64,000 nucleotides of DNA from RPQJ01 sp963793005 (lineage in GTDB: Bacteria; Pseudomonadota; Gammaproteobacteria; Steroidobacterales; Steroidobacteraceae), in NCBI GenBank assembly GCA_963793005.1, contig CAWBYP010000002.1, forward strand, positions 1,736,001-1,800,000. The letters are read 5' to 3'. Positions 46,533-55,070 of this stretch are shown piece after piece. The translations under genes and the position numbers were made by a program. The notes under the pieces are model-generated. The model made no database searches. It saw nothing but the letters and a program-made list of their open reading frames with translations, and had not been told where the DNA came from. How positions within the stretch are numbered: position 1 is the first letter of the stretch; the number at the start of each line of letters is the position of its first letter.

Positions 46533-47150
46533 ATGCGCGACTTCATTGCCTCGATCCTGCATTGGTACCTTGGCGCCCTCGAACAGGGTGGGTACCTGCT
46601 CATCGCCCTGCTGATGGCGGCGGAGAGTTCCATATTGCCGGTGCCGAGCGAGTTCGTCATTCCGCCCGCCGCGTACCTGGCACACGCACACGGCACGTTC
46701 TCGCTCACGGGCATCGTGATCGCGGGCACCATCGGGTCGTGGGTCGGTGCGAGCGTGATGTACTGGGCCTCGCGACTGCTCGGTCGGCCATTGCTGATGC
46801 GTTACGGTCGCTACGTGATGATCACGCCCGAAAAGATCGAGAAGGCCGAGGCCTGGGCCGCGCACTTCGGGACGATGGGCGTATTCATATCGCGGATCCT
46901 GCCTGTCATCCGTCACCTGATCGGCATCCCGGCAGGCGTAGTGCGCCTGAACTACTGGAAGTTCTCGCTGGCGACGATTGCCGGCTCCGCGCTCTGGTGC
47001 ACGGTGCTCGTGTGGGTTGGCGTGACCGCCGGCAAGGACCAGGCGCTGATGGAGGGCAGCCTGCATCGCATCACCCTCTGGGGCGGCAGCCTGATGCTGT
47101 TCCTCGGGGGTCTTTACTACTACTTCGTACACCGGCACATGCGCCGCTGA
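46533..47150 (+). CDS. DedA-family membrane protein
   Basis: The start is ATG 46533 ('MRDFIASILHWYLGALEQGGYLLIALLMAAESSILPVPSEFVIPPA'). The 205-residue protein has the DedA pattern: the 'E..lPipSE.v.p.aG' re-entrant motif near residue 35, a basic/polar cytosolic segment, 'RILPVIRHLIGIPAGVVRLNYWKF' (the 'R.iP.vR..i...aG...m....F' motif) and a C-terminal helix. DedA proteins are inner-membrane transporters, some now known as undecaprenyl-phosphate or lipid flippases; the substrate here is not determined. It is 6 bp upstream of the MATE gene. Confidence 0.93.
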   Translation: MRDFIASILHWYLGALEQGGYLLIALLMAAESSILPVPSEFVIPPAAYLAHAHGTFSLTGIVIAGTIGSWVGASVMYWASRLLGRPLLMRYGRYVMITPEKIEKAEAWAAHFGTMGVFISRILPVIRHLIGIPAGVVRLNYWKFSLATIAGSALWCTVLVWVGVTAGKDQALMEGSLHRITLWGGSLMLFLGGLYYYFVHRHMRR

Positions 47151-47156
47151 TCGGCG

Positions 47157-48611
47157 ATGCCGGGCACGATCCAGCACCTGGAATGCGAGGGCCGGGGCGC
47201 AGCCAGCAAGCCTGCCCTGCCCGCGCAGCGGTTCGACGATCTCGGGCGAGCGCACGTCGACTATCGAGCCATCGCCGCGCTCGCGCTGCCGTTGATGCTG
47301 AACAGCAGCCTGCAGGCGGTAATCGGGCTCACGGACACCTGGTTCGTCGGTCACATCTCGACGGTCGCGATGGCTGCGATGGCGTCGATCTACTGGCTGG
47401 TGTTCTTCTTCATCGTACTGCTGGGCGGCATCGGGTTCGCGGTGCAGACCTTCGTAGCCCAGGCGGAAGGCAGCCGCCGGCGCTGGCGCGCGGGACACTC
47501 GACGTGGGTAGCACTCTGGGGTGCGCTCGCGATCGCACCCGTGTTCGTCATGCTGGCCTCGTCTGGTGGCTTGCTGCTGTCGCCATTCGGACTCGACGAG
47601 GAGCTGCAGCGCCTGGCACTCGAATTCTGGGGACCGCGCATGCTCGGCGCGCCCATCGGCGTCGCGCTGTGGGCCGTACTGGGATTCTTCAACGGCATCT
47701 CGCAGCCACGCATTACCGTGATGACGACCGCGCTGGTCGCGATCGTGAATGCGGCGCTGAACCAGCTGTTCATCTTCGAATTCGGCTGGGGCATCGCAGG
47801 AGCCGCGTGGGCGACGAATGCAAGCATGGCCTGCGGGGTCGGGTTTGCGCTGTGGATGTTCCTGCGTCCCGGCCTTCGCCGCACTTACAGGACACACCTC
47901 ACGTGGCGGCCTGATCTCTCGAACCTGGCCCGCGAATTCAGGCTGGGACTCCCGATGGGTGTGATGTACGCGGCCGACCTTTTCGGCATGGCGCTGTTTC
48001 AGCTCATGCAGGTGCGGCTCGGCGCGGCAGACGGTGCAACGACACAGGTGGTGGTGATGCTGACTTCGGTCTCGTACCTGCCGGGAGTCGGTCTCGCACT
48101 CGCCGGTACGACGCTCGTGGGCCAGGCGATCGGCGCCGGCGACCGCGACTGGGCGCGGCAGCTCGGCAATGCGGTGATCAAGGTAACGCTGGTCTACATG
48201 GGGGTCGTGGGCGTGGCGCTCGCCGCGCTAGGGCCCTGGCTGATGCCGGCATTCGTCACCGCCGGGGATCCGCATGGGGCTGAAGTCGTGCGGCTGGGGT
48301 CGACGCTGCTGTGGATCGCTGCCGGCTACCAGCTCTTCGACGGCCTCAACCTCGGCTCCGGGTTCGCGCTGCGCGGTGCGGGCGACGTCAAGTTTCCCGC
48401 TGCGATCTTCTTCGTCCTCTCCTGGGGCGTGTTCGTACCGCTTGCATACATGCTGTCTTTCGCACCGGGACAGGGCTGGTTCGACGGGCTGCCGCAATTG
48501 GGCCTCGGTGCCGTGGGCGGATGGCTCGCGATGCTGACCTACGTGGTGCTGCTCGGCAGCACGCTGTACCTTCGATGGCGCTCCGGCGCATGGAGCCGGA
48601 TACGCCTCTGA
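47157..48611 (+). CDS. MATE-family efflux transporter
   Basis: The 484-residue protein has about 12 transmembrane helices in two halves. The N-terminal half has 'LALPLMLNSSLQAVIGLTDTWFVGHISTVAMAAMASIYWLVFFF' and the C-terminal half has 'VSYLPGVGLALAGTTLVGQAIGAGDRDWARQLGNAVIKV', the repeated MATE signature. A hydrophilic stretch of about 36 residues precedes the first helix; a later start cannot be excluded. It exports drugs, dyes or metabolites by Na+ or H+ exchange. It follows the DedA gene by 6 bp. Confidence 0.92.
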   Translation: MPGTIQHLECEGRGAASKPALPAQRFDDLGRAHVDYRAIAALALPLMLNSSLQAVIGLTDTWFVGHISTVAMAAMASIYWLVFFFIVLLGGIGFAVQTFVAQAEGSRRRWRAGHSTWVALWGALAIAPVFVMLASSGGLLLSPFGLDEELQRLALEFWGPRMLGAPIGVALWAVLGFFNGISQPRITVMTTALVAIVNAALNQLFIFEFGWGIAGAAWATNASMACGVGFALWMFLRPGLRRTYRTHLTWRPDLSNLAREFRLGLPMGVMYAADLFGMALFQLMQVRLGAADGATTQVVVMLTSVSYLPGVGLALAGTTLVGQAIGAGDRDWARQLGNAVIKVTLVYMGVVGVALAALGPWLMPAFVTAGDPHGAEVVRLGSTLLWIAAGYQLFDGLNLGSGFALRGAGDVKFPAAIFFVLSWGVFVPLAYMLSFAPGQGWFDGLPQLGLGAVGGWLAMLTYVVLLGSTLYLRWRSGAWSRIRL

Positions 48612-48678
48612 GCGGCATCACGTGAAGCGGATCGTCCGTGGACTACCGGCGCGCGACCGATGCAGTCGGCAAGCAGCC

Positions 48679-49314
48679 TCACGCACGCCAGTCGGTCAGT
48701 CCCTCGATATCGCAGAGCCGCGACCAGCTCGGTCGTGCGCGCAGCAGGCTCGCGAACCGCTTGAGGGCCGGCCATTCCGTTGCGGGCCGGGGCATGTTGC
48801 GCGACCAGCGCATGTACATCAGCGCCAGCAGATCCACGCCAGAGAAATCGGCGCCCAGCATATAGGGGCCATTGGCCGCGAGATGTGCGTCCACCAGCGA
48901 CCACGACTCTTCGATCTTGCCACGCAACGCGTCCCGCACAGCCGGTGGGTGCTCCTCCGAACCGAGGTCCGGTGGATAAAACCAGTAGCGATAGGTGGGC
49001 CCGAGCGCATTGGTGAAGAACGCAATCCACTGGAACCAGTCCGGTCGCAGCGCACTCGCGGGCGCCGGTGCGAGCCGCGCTTCCGGGTGACGCTCGGCAA
49101 GGATCATCAGCAGGGCCGCCGATTCGAAGTACGGCTTGCCGTCGATCACCAGCGTCGGCACCTGGCCGCGCGGGTTCAGGCGCAGGTACTCGGCCTCGCG
49201 CTGCGCGTCCTGGTCGAGGTCCACTTTCTCGAGCCGGTGCGGTACCCCGATCTCGAGCAGAGCCAGGTGAACGACCATGCTGGCGGTGCCCGGCGAGTAG
49301 TAGAGCGTGTACAC
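48679..49314 (-). CDS. Glutathione S-transferase family protein
   Basis: The 211-residue protein starts at GTG 49314 with a GGGGGG stretch 8-9 nt upstream. It has a thioredoxin-like N-domain ('MYTLYYSPGTASMVVHLALLEIG...', 'LNPRGQVPTLVIDGKPYFESAALLMILAERHP') and an all-helical C-domain ('GPYMLGADFSGVDLLALMYMRWS'). The small residue pattern 'PGTAS' near the N-terminus suggests a Ser-type or Cys-less active site. It conjugates or isomerises a glutathione-linked compound; substrate unknown. Confidence 0.9.
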   Translation of the reverse strand: MYTLYYSPGTASMVVHLALLEIGVPHRLEKVDLDQDAQREAEYLRLNPRGQVPTLVIDGKPYFESAALLMILAERHPEARLAPAPASALRPDWFQWIAFFTNALGPTYRYWFYPPDLGSEEHPPAVRDALRGKIEESWSLVDAHLAANGPYMLGADFSGVDLLALMYMRWSRNMPRPATEWPALKRFASLLRARPSWSRLCDIEGLTDWRA

Positions 49315-49357
49315 GTGGTTTTCCCCCCGTTGCCTTCGTTCTGCCTTCCGGCTCTCC

Positions 49358-50059
49358 TCAACCGGGAAGGTCGAAGACCAGCACTTCCGCAGCCGCGCCG
49401 CCGGACAATTCCAGCACGGTCGTATCGGTCATCTTGAGCGCATCTCCAGCGGCCAATGCCTCGCCGTTCACCGTCAACTTGCCACTTACCAAGTGTACGT
49501 AGACGCGTCGGCCGCTGGCGACCTCGAGACTGCCGTGTTCGGCGCCATCGAAGAGGCCCGCGTACATCCGCGCATCCTGCCGGATCACCACGGAGCCATT
49601 TGCACCGTCCGGAGACGCCACGAGTCGCAATCGGCCGCGCTTCTCGTACTCTGCGAAATTCTTCTGCTCGTAGCCCGGATCGATCCCAAGCACGTTCGGC
49701 TGGATCCAGATCTGCAGGAAGTGCACCGGCTCCTGCTGCGAACCATTGAACTCACTGTGCTGCACGCCGCGGCCCGCACTCATGCGCTGAACGTCGCCGG
49801 GCCGGATGACGGAACTGGTGCCGGTCGAGTCCTTGTGGGCAAGTTCACCGTCGAGCACGTAGCTCACGATCTCCATGTCGCGGTGACCATGTGTGCCGAA
49901 ACCCGCGCCTGGCACGACCCGATCTTCATTGATCACCCTCAGTGCGCCGAACTGGACATGCTGCGGGTCCCGGTAGTCGGCAAAGGAGAAGGAATGAAAG
50001 GAACGAAGCCAGCCGTGGTCAGCGTAGCCACGGTCACTGGAACGTCGAATCTCGATCAT
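49358..50059 (-). CDS. Pirin-family protein (cupin, YhhW-like)
   Basis: The start is ATG 50059 with AAGAGG 7 nt upstream (233 residues). The pirin pattern is complete: 'RSFHSFSFADYRDPQHVQFGALRVINEDRV', the metal-ligand segment 'GFGTHGHRDMEIVSYVLDGELAHKDS', 'VQRMSAGRGVQHSEFN' (His/Glu ligands), 'HFLQIWIQPN' and 'LSGGAAAEVLVFDLPG'. Members bind a metal and some have quercetinase activity; others act as redox-sensitive regulators. The upstream AT-rich spacer is probably regulatory. Confidence 0.94.
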   Translation of the reverse strand: MIEIRRSSDRGYADHGWLRSFHSFSFADYRDPQHVQFGALRVINEDRVVPGAGFGTHGHRDMEIVSYVLDGELAHKDSTGTSSVIRPGDVQRMSAGRGVQHSEFNGSQQEPVHFLQIWIQPNVLGIDPGYEQKNFAEYEKRGRLRLVASPDGANGSVVIRQDARMYAGLFDGAEHGSLEVASGRRVYVHLVSGKLTVNGEALAAGDALKMTDTTVLELSGGAAAEVLVFDLPG

Positions 50060-50303
50060 GTCGAACCTCTTTTTCAGCTCTGCCGAAACAATAGACGCTA
50101 TCCAATCGATAATAAAATGAGTATTTAAGACTCTACTAATCGATCCAGTAGATATGTTTATCGCCCTACGATGCCTTTTGCATCGGCAGCATGCACCGGA
50201 ACCTTTACACACTGCAGTAGCGTCCTGGTGTTCGCTCTCCCTGCCATGCACCGCGCGTTGCACTAGAATGCCCGCCCGTTTCCGCTCACAAGCAAACGCC
50301 GCC
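50060..50303. promoter_or_regulatory. AT-rich divergent spacer between pirin and FmdB-like genes
   Basis: Two ATCGAT sites (50106-50111 and 50139-50144, about 33 bp apart) flank a stretch rich in A+T (ATAATAAAATGAGTATTTAA), and CTACT/AGTAG arms surround the second one. This could hold an operator for the pirin gene, as pirins are often under LysR control, but no regulator gene is adjacent. No coding region is seen here. Confidence 0.45.
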
Positions 50304-50570
50304 ATGCCCACCTACGACTACCACTGCCCGGCCAATGGCCGGGTCATCGAAATCAGCCACAAGATGGCCGAGACCGTGGCGACCTGGGGCGAACTGTGCC
50401 GCAGGGCCGGCATTTCGCTCGACGGCACGCCCGGCCGGTCGAAGGTGGAAAAATTGATCACTGGCGGCAGCGTGCTCACCGGCTCACTTGGCAGCAGCTA
50501 CGAGCGTCCCTGCGACTCGGGCCCCTGCGGCGCACCGGTGTGTGGTGGCGGTGGCTGCTCGTTCGAGTAG
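50304..50570 (+). CDS. FmdB-like small protein with degenerate zinc ribbon
   Basis: The 88-residue protein starts at ATG 50304 ('MPTYDYHCPANGRVIEISHKM'). The N-terminus resembles the FmdB zinc ribbon ('MPTYEY.C..CG'), but two of the four metal-binding Cys are replaced: 'CPAN' for 'CxxC' and 'ELCRRAG' for the second 'CPxCG'. The C-terminus instead has its own Cys pairs ('CDSGPCGAPVCGGGGC'). This is a known small-protein variety in Proteobacteria, function unknown. It precedes rimO by 65 bp on the same strand. Confidence 0.75.
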   Translation: MPTYDYHCPANGRVIEISHKMAETVATWGELCRRAGISLDGTPGRSKVEKLITGGSVLTGSLGSSYERPCDSGPCGAPVCGGGGCSFE

Positions 50571-50635
50571 CGCGCCAGCACCCGCCAGCTCTGCGACGAC
50601 GCACCACCATTCGCGACTGACCGGTCATTACCTCC

Positions 50636-51958
50636 TTGTCATCCGCCCCCAAAGTTGGCTTCGTCTCCCTGGGATGCCCGAAGGCACTGGTGGATTCGGA
50701 GCGGATCCTCACGCGATTGCGCGCAGAAGGCTACGACGTGGTTGGCTCCTACGAAGACGCCAACCTGGTCGTGGTCAACACCTGCGGATTCATCGATGAC
50801 GCCATCCACGAGTCGCTCGAGGCGATCGGCGAGGCGGTCGCGCGCAACGGCAAGGTAATCGTCACGGGCTGCCTCGGCGCCAGGCCCGAGACCATCACCG
50901 ACCGCCACCCGAGCGTGCTCAAGGTCACCGGACCCCACGCTTACGAGGAGGTCATGACCGCGGTGCATGAGCAGCTCCCGCCGCTGCACGATCCTTTCGT
51001 CGACCTGGTGCCGCCACAGGGCATCCGTCTTACACCGCGGCATTACGCGTACCTGAAGATTTCAGAAGGCTGCAACCACCGCTGCACCTTCTGCATCATT
51101 CCTTCGCTGCGCGGCGACCTGGCCAGCCGCCCGATCGGCGAGGTGATGCTGGAGGCCGAACGCCTGGTGAAGGCCGGCGTGAAGGAGTTGCTCGTGATCT
51201 CGCAGGACACGAGCGCATATGGCGCAGACCTCAAGTACGCGACCGGCTTCTGGGGCGGCAAGCCGGTCAGGGCACGGTTCACGGATCTTGCTCGAGCACT
51301 GGGTTCGCTGGGTGCCTGGGTGCGCCTGCACTACGTGTATCCGTATCCACACGTCGATGAAGTCATCCCATTGATGGCCGAGGGCAAGATCCTTCCCTAT
51401 CTCGACATCCCCTTCCAGCACGGCAGCCCGCGTGTGCTGAAGCTGATGAAGCGGCCGGCGCACGCCGAGAACGCGCTCGCCCGCATCCGCGCGTGGCGTG
51501 AGACCTGCCCGGACATCACGATCCGCAGCACCTTCATCGTCGGCTTCCCCGGAGAAACCGAGGACGATTTCCAGCTCCTGCTCGAATGGCTGCAGGAAGC
51601 GCAGCTCGATCGCGTCGGCTGTTTCAGGTATTCGCCGGTGGATGGAGCGGCCGCAAACGCACTGGCCGACCACGTGCCGGAGGAAGTGAAGCAGGAGCGG
51701 CACGACCGATTCATGGAACTCGCTGCTGTCATCAGCGCGGAGAAGCTCTCGGCGAAGGTCGGGCGCCGCATGCGTGTGCTCGTCGATGCAGTGGGTGACG
51801 AAGGCGCCATTGCACGCTCGACTGCCGACGCACCCGAGATCGATGGAGTAGTGCGCATCCTAGACGCCGGTTCGCTGGCAGTTGGCGACTGGGCCGAGGT
51901 CGAGATTACATCGGCCGACGACTACGACCTGGACGCCGTCGTCCTGGAGCCTCACTAG
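50636..51958 (+). CDS. rimO: Ribosomal protein S12 methylthiotransferase RimO
   Basis: The 440-residue protein starts at TTG 50636, since the conserved 'KVGFVSLGCPKALVDSERIL' begins within five residues of it. Domains: N-terminal MiaB-like domain with three Cys (in 'SLGCPK', 'NTCGFI' and 'TGCLG') for the auxiliary 4Fe-4S cluster, the radical SAM cluster 'CNHRCTFCIIPSLRG', and a C-terminal TRAM domain. It methylthiolates the conserved Asp of S12. It is not in an obvious operon beyond the small protein upstream. Confidence 0.96.
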   Translation: MSSAPKVGFVSLGCPKALVDSERILTRLRAEGYDVVGSYEDANLVVVNTCGFIDDAIHESLEAIGEAVARNGKVIVTGCLGARPETITDRHPSVLKVTGPHAYEEVMTAVHEQLPPLHDPFVDLVPPQGIRLTPRHYAYLKISEGCNHRCTFCIIPSLRGDLASRPIGEVMLEAERLVKAGVKELLVISQDTSAYGADLKYATGFWGGKPVRARFTDLARALGSLGAWVRLHYVYPYPHVDEVIPLMAEGKILPYLDIPFQHGSPRVLKLMKRPAHAENALARIRAWRETCPDITIRSTFIVGFPGETEDDFQLLLEWLQEAQLDRVGCFRYSPVDGAAANALADHVPEEVKQERHDRFMELAAVISAEKLSAKVGRRMRVLVDAVGDEGAIARSTADAPEIDGVVRILDAGSLAVGDWAEVEITSADDYDLDAVVLEPH

Positions 51959-52042
51959 CGCCCTGCGAAATAGTTGCCTGGCCTGGCGATGCGTACACTG
52001 GCAACTGGCTCGACTGGCACGTTCGAGTGATCCCGCCAACGG

Positions 52043-53890
52043 ATGCCGCTGACGCAATTGAAACGACTCGTCACGATTCTGCTAATGGCATTCTGCTGGC
52101 CGACGCTCGCGGCATACGCGCAGTCGGCGGCAGACTCGCCCACGACGGCCAGGCCCGTCGCCGGCAGTCCGTCGGCCGCGACTACCGGCGCTACCGCAGC
52201 AAACGCACCCACCTCGGTCCGCGAAGCCATCCGCGAGCGCGTCGATCGCCTGCGCTACGACGCCGACCCAGGCTCGCAGCTGCCCGAGGTGCGCGGCGCC
52301 CGGATCGTGCTCGCCGACGGCGTTGCCCGTTACTACGAGTCGTCGCAGTTCGAACCCCAATGGCTGGATCCTGCGCGCCTCGACGCCTTGATCGCCGCGA
52401 TCGCGGAACTGAAGTACGACGGACTCGAACCCGTCGACTATCACGTGGTCGAGCTGCAGGCGTTCCGCACCGATCTGCGCGGTGGAAAGACCCTGCCGCC
52501 GGCGGAGCAGGCGGGCCTCGACCTGCTGGCAACGGATTCAATGATGCTGGCGCTCTACCACCTCTACTTCGGCAAGGTGGACCCGGAGAAGCTCAGCACC
52601 GAGTGGAATTTCCCGGCACGGCCGCTCGACGTACAGCAGGCGACCGAGCGCCTGAGAGAGGCGATCGCGGCTGGCGCGATCCGAGAGTCTTTCGGAAAAG
52701 CACGTCCGCAACACCCCTGGTATCAGCGTGCCCGCGACCGACTGCGTGAGTACTACGCGCTGCGCGACGCCGGCGGCTGGGACCAGCTGCCTGTCGGACC
52801 AGTGCTGAGACCCGGAGACAGCGACCCGCGTGTACCGGCACTGCGTCTGCGCCTGGCAGTGACCGGCGATTTCAGGTCGTTGCGCAGCCCGGCCTCCGCG
52901 ACTGCCGAGGCGCCGCTGCCAACAGATGTTGCGATCGCGTTGCCGATACAGGACGGCAGCGCCTCGCCAGCACCGCTGCCCGACGACGAAACCCTCTACG
53001 ACGCGGAACTCGAGGCGGCCGTGAAGCGCTTCCAGGACAGGCACGGCCTCACCGCGGACGGGATCATCGGCGCCGGCACGTTCGCTGCGCTGAACGTCCC
53101 GGTCTCCGCCCGAATCGACCAGATCCGCGTCAACATGGAGCGCGCCCGGTGGGTAATGCACGAGCTGAAGGGAGATTTCGTGCTGGTCGACGTCGCGGCC
53201 TTCGATGTTTCGTGGTTCCGCAACGATGAGCCGGTGTGGTCTTCAAAGGTCATCGTCGGCCGCCCCTACCGCGAGACACCGATCTTCAAGTCGCTGATCA
53301 CCTATGTCGTGTTCAACCCGACCTGGACCATCCCACCCGGCATCCTGGTGAAGGACAAGCTGCCGATTCTGAAGAAGGACCCGGGCTACCTGCAGCGCAA
53401 CCACATCCGAGTCATCGACTCGCGGGGTCGCGAAGTTGACCCGTACTCCGTCAACTGGAAGGCGTACGGTCCAGGCAGGCTTCCTCCCTACCAGCTCCGG
53501 CAGGACCCGGGCGATGACAACGCTCTCGGCCTCGTGAAGATCATGTTCCCGAACCGGTACTCGGTGTACCTGCATGACACGCCAACCAAGTCGCTGTTCG
53601 ACAAGGACGAGCGGACGTTCAGCTCGGGCTGCATCCGCGTGCAGAAGGCGTTCGAGCTGGCGGAGCTGGTGCTGGGCGATCCGGTGCGCTGGAACTCTGC
53701 TGCGATCGCGGACGTCGTGGCAGCCAAGGCGACCAGGACCGTCAATCTCACCCGTCCGGTGCCCGTGCTGATCCTGTATTGGACTGCACAGCCGACCACC
53801 GATGGGCGGGTGGTGTTCAGGAGCGACGTGTACGGGCGTGATCCACCGACGCTCGCGGCGCTGGACCGTCCGCTGCGGCCACGACGCTAG
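52043..53890 (+). CDS. L,D-transpeptidase (YcbB/LdtD-like)
   Basis: The 615-residue protein has an N-terminal signal region (~8-28, 'LVTILLMAFCWPTLAAYAQ'), a YcbB-type scaffold domain, a peptidoglycan-binding domain (~335-360, 'AAVKRFQDRHGLTADGIIGAGTFAALN') and the YkuD catalytic domain (~390-590). Catalytic residues are visible in 'HDTPTKSLFDKDERTFSSGC' (His511 and Cys530), followed by 'IRV'. It forms 3-3 crosslinks or attaches proteins to peptidoglycan in the periplasm. Family length is about 615 residues, which fits. Confidence 0.93.
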   Translation: MPLTQLKRLVTILLMAFCWPTLAAYAQSAADSPTTARPVAGSPSAATTGATAANAPTSVREAIRERVDRLRYDADPGSQLPEVRGARIVLADGVARYYESSQFEPQWLDPARLDALIAAIAELKYDGLEPVDYHVVELQAFRTDLRGGKTLPPAEQAGLDLLATDSMMLALYHLYFGKVDPEKLSTEWNFPARPLDVQQATERLREAIAAGAIRESFGKARPQHPWYQRARDRLREYYALRDAGGWDQLPVGPVLRPGDSDPRVPALRLRLAVTGDFRSLRSPASATAEAPLPTDVAIALPIQDGSASPAPLPDDETLYDAELEAAVKRFQDRHGLTADGIIGAGTFAALNVPVSARIDQIRVNMERARWVMHELKGDFVLVDVAAFDVSWFRNDEPVWSSKVIVGRPYRETPIFKSLITYVVFNPTWTIPPGILVKDKLPILKKDPGYLQRNHIRVIDSRGREVDPYSVNWKAYGPGRLPPYQLRQDPGDDNALGLVKIMFPNRYSVYLHDTPTKSLFDKDERTFSSGCIRVQKAFELAELVLGDPVRWNSAAIADVVAAKATRTVNLTRPVPVLILYWTAQPTTDGRVVFRSDVYGRDPPTLAALDRPLRPRR

Positions 53891-53935
53891 CCTGCCAACG
53901 GCGGCCGGCACGAACGAGCCTCGGTTGGTGCCGCG

Positions 53936-54424
53936 TCAACCGTGGTGGTGGTGTCCGCCCGGACCGTGCACGTGACCGTGCTCGAGTTCTTCCTGCGTGG
54001 CATCGCGCACATCCGTCACTTCCACGTCGAAGTTCAGCACTTGACCGGCGAGCGGGTGGTTGCCGTCCACGGTCACCATGTCGCCTTTGATGCCAGTCAC
54101 CGTCACGACTCGTGCGTGGCCTTTCGAGGTCTGCGCGTGGAACTGCATGCCCGGCTGCAGGTCGGCACCGCCGAACTGCCGGCGTGGCACCTGCTGGACC
54201 AGCGCGTCGTCGCGCACGCCGTAGCCATCGGCCGGCTCGACGCGCACGCTGAGCTTGTCGCCGGTCTGCTTGCCGTTCAACGCGCTCTCGAGGCCCGAGA
54301 TTATGTTGCCCTGGCCGTGCAGGTAGGCGAGCGGATCGCCGCCTGAGGAACTGTCGAGCACTTTGCCGGCCTCGTCAGTCAACGTGTAGTGGATGAGGAC
54401 GACCCTGTCCTGTTCGATGAGCAT
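53936..54424 (-). CDS. slyD: FKBP-type peptidyl-prolyl cis-trans isomerase SlyD
   Basis: The 162-residue protein starts at ATG 54424 with AAGGAG 8 nt upstream. It has the FKBP core ('VVLIHYTLTDEAGKVLDSS', 'PLAYLHGQGNIISGLESALNGKQTGDKLSVRVEPADGYG') with the inserted IF (chaperone) domain and a His-rich tail ('HGHVHGPGGHHHHG') for nickel, as in SlyD. The tail is shorter than in E. coli. It lies 11 bp downstream of the DUF4870 gene and is probably co-transcribed. Confidence 0.94.
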   Translation of the reverse strand: MLIEQDRVVLIHYTLTDEAGKVLDSSSGGDPLAYLHGQGNIISGLESALNGKQTGDKLSVRVEPADGYGVRDDALVQQVPRRQFGGADLQPGMQFHAQTSKGHARVVTVTGIKGDMVTVDGNHPLAGQVLNFDVEVTDVRDATQEELEHGHVHGPGGHHHHG

Positions 54425-54435
54425 GATGTACTCCT

Positions 54436-54852
54436 TCAGACGGCGCGGCCGTCGTTGAGGCGCAGCCAGCCGCGTGCGACGCGATAGATGATCCAGATAC
54501 CGACGATGAACGCGCCCAGGATCCAGGTCACGATCCCGAGACCCACCAGCAGCACCAGCGGAGCCGAGAAGAGCCCGATCAACAGGAACGCCAGCAACGC
54601 GAACCAGAACGTACGCAGCTGCCAGCTGAAGTGCGATTCGAGCCAGGTACCCCTCGCGTCGTCGCGCTTCACGTAGTTCATCACCACGGCGATGATCGAC
54701 GGGATGCCGAATACGAACTGCGTGACGATCGCGGCACCAGTGAATACGCCCATCAGCGCGCTCGCGGCGTGCAGCGCGTACATCCAGTGCGTGTAACTGA
54801 TGAGCGAAGGCGGGGGTCCTGCGGGCGCAGCGCCCGGTGTGATTTCGGTCAT
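54436..54852 (-). CDS. DUF4870-like membrane protein
   Basis: The 138-residue protein starts at ATG 54852 with AAGGAA upstream. Its transmembrane helices include 'YTHWMYALHAASALMGVFTGAAIV', 'FWFALLAFLLIGLFSAPLVLLVGLGIV' and 'WILGAFIVGIWIIYRVARGW', with a hydrophilic loop 'YVKRDDARGTWLESHFSWQLRTFW' that is the usual DUF4870 pattern. Function is unknown. It is the first of two genes with slyD. Confidence 0.85.
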   Translation of the reverse strand: MTEITPGAAPAGPPPSLISYTHWMYALHAASALMGVFTGAAIVTQFVFGIPSIIAVVMNYVKRDDARGTWLESHFSWQLRTFWFALLAFLLIGLFSAPLVLLVGLGIVTWILGAFIVGIWIIYRVARGWLRLNDGRAV

Positions 54853-55012
54853 GCCTGGTTCCTTGACTGGTCTGTGGGCGAGGCCGGTCCGTGCGCGTCG
54901 GCCGGCAGATTGCGGGGGCAGTATCTCAAATTGGGCCGCGGGCGTAACCCGCTGGCCGGGCCGACGGCCTTCCGCCCCGGCCCAGAACGTCGCTCCGCCC
55001 TGCCCGAAGCCG

Positions 55013-55022
55013 GGTTAAGCTA
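55013..55022 (+). promoter_or_regulatory. Shared GGTTAAGCTA element upstream of TIR copy 2
   Basis: The same 10-mer as upstream of TIR copy 1 occurs here, ending 48 nt before the ATG at 55071, with similar GC-rich flanks. It is in the 218-bp spacer that separates the TIR array from the divergent DUF4870 gene. A core promoter is the simplest reading. Confidence 0.45.
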
Positions 55023-55070
55023 CGGCCCCGCTGGAGAATCCGCGGGAAACCCAGGTGAGGTCTCACAGGC

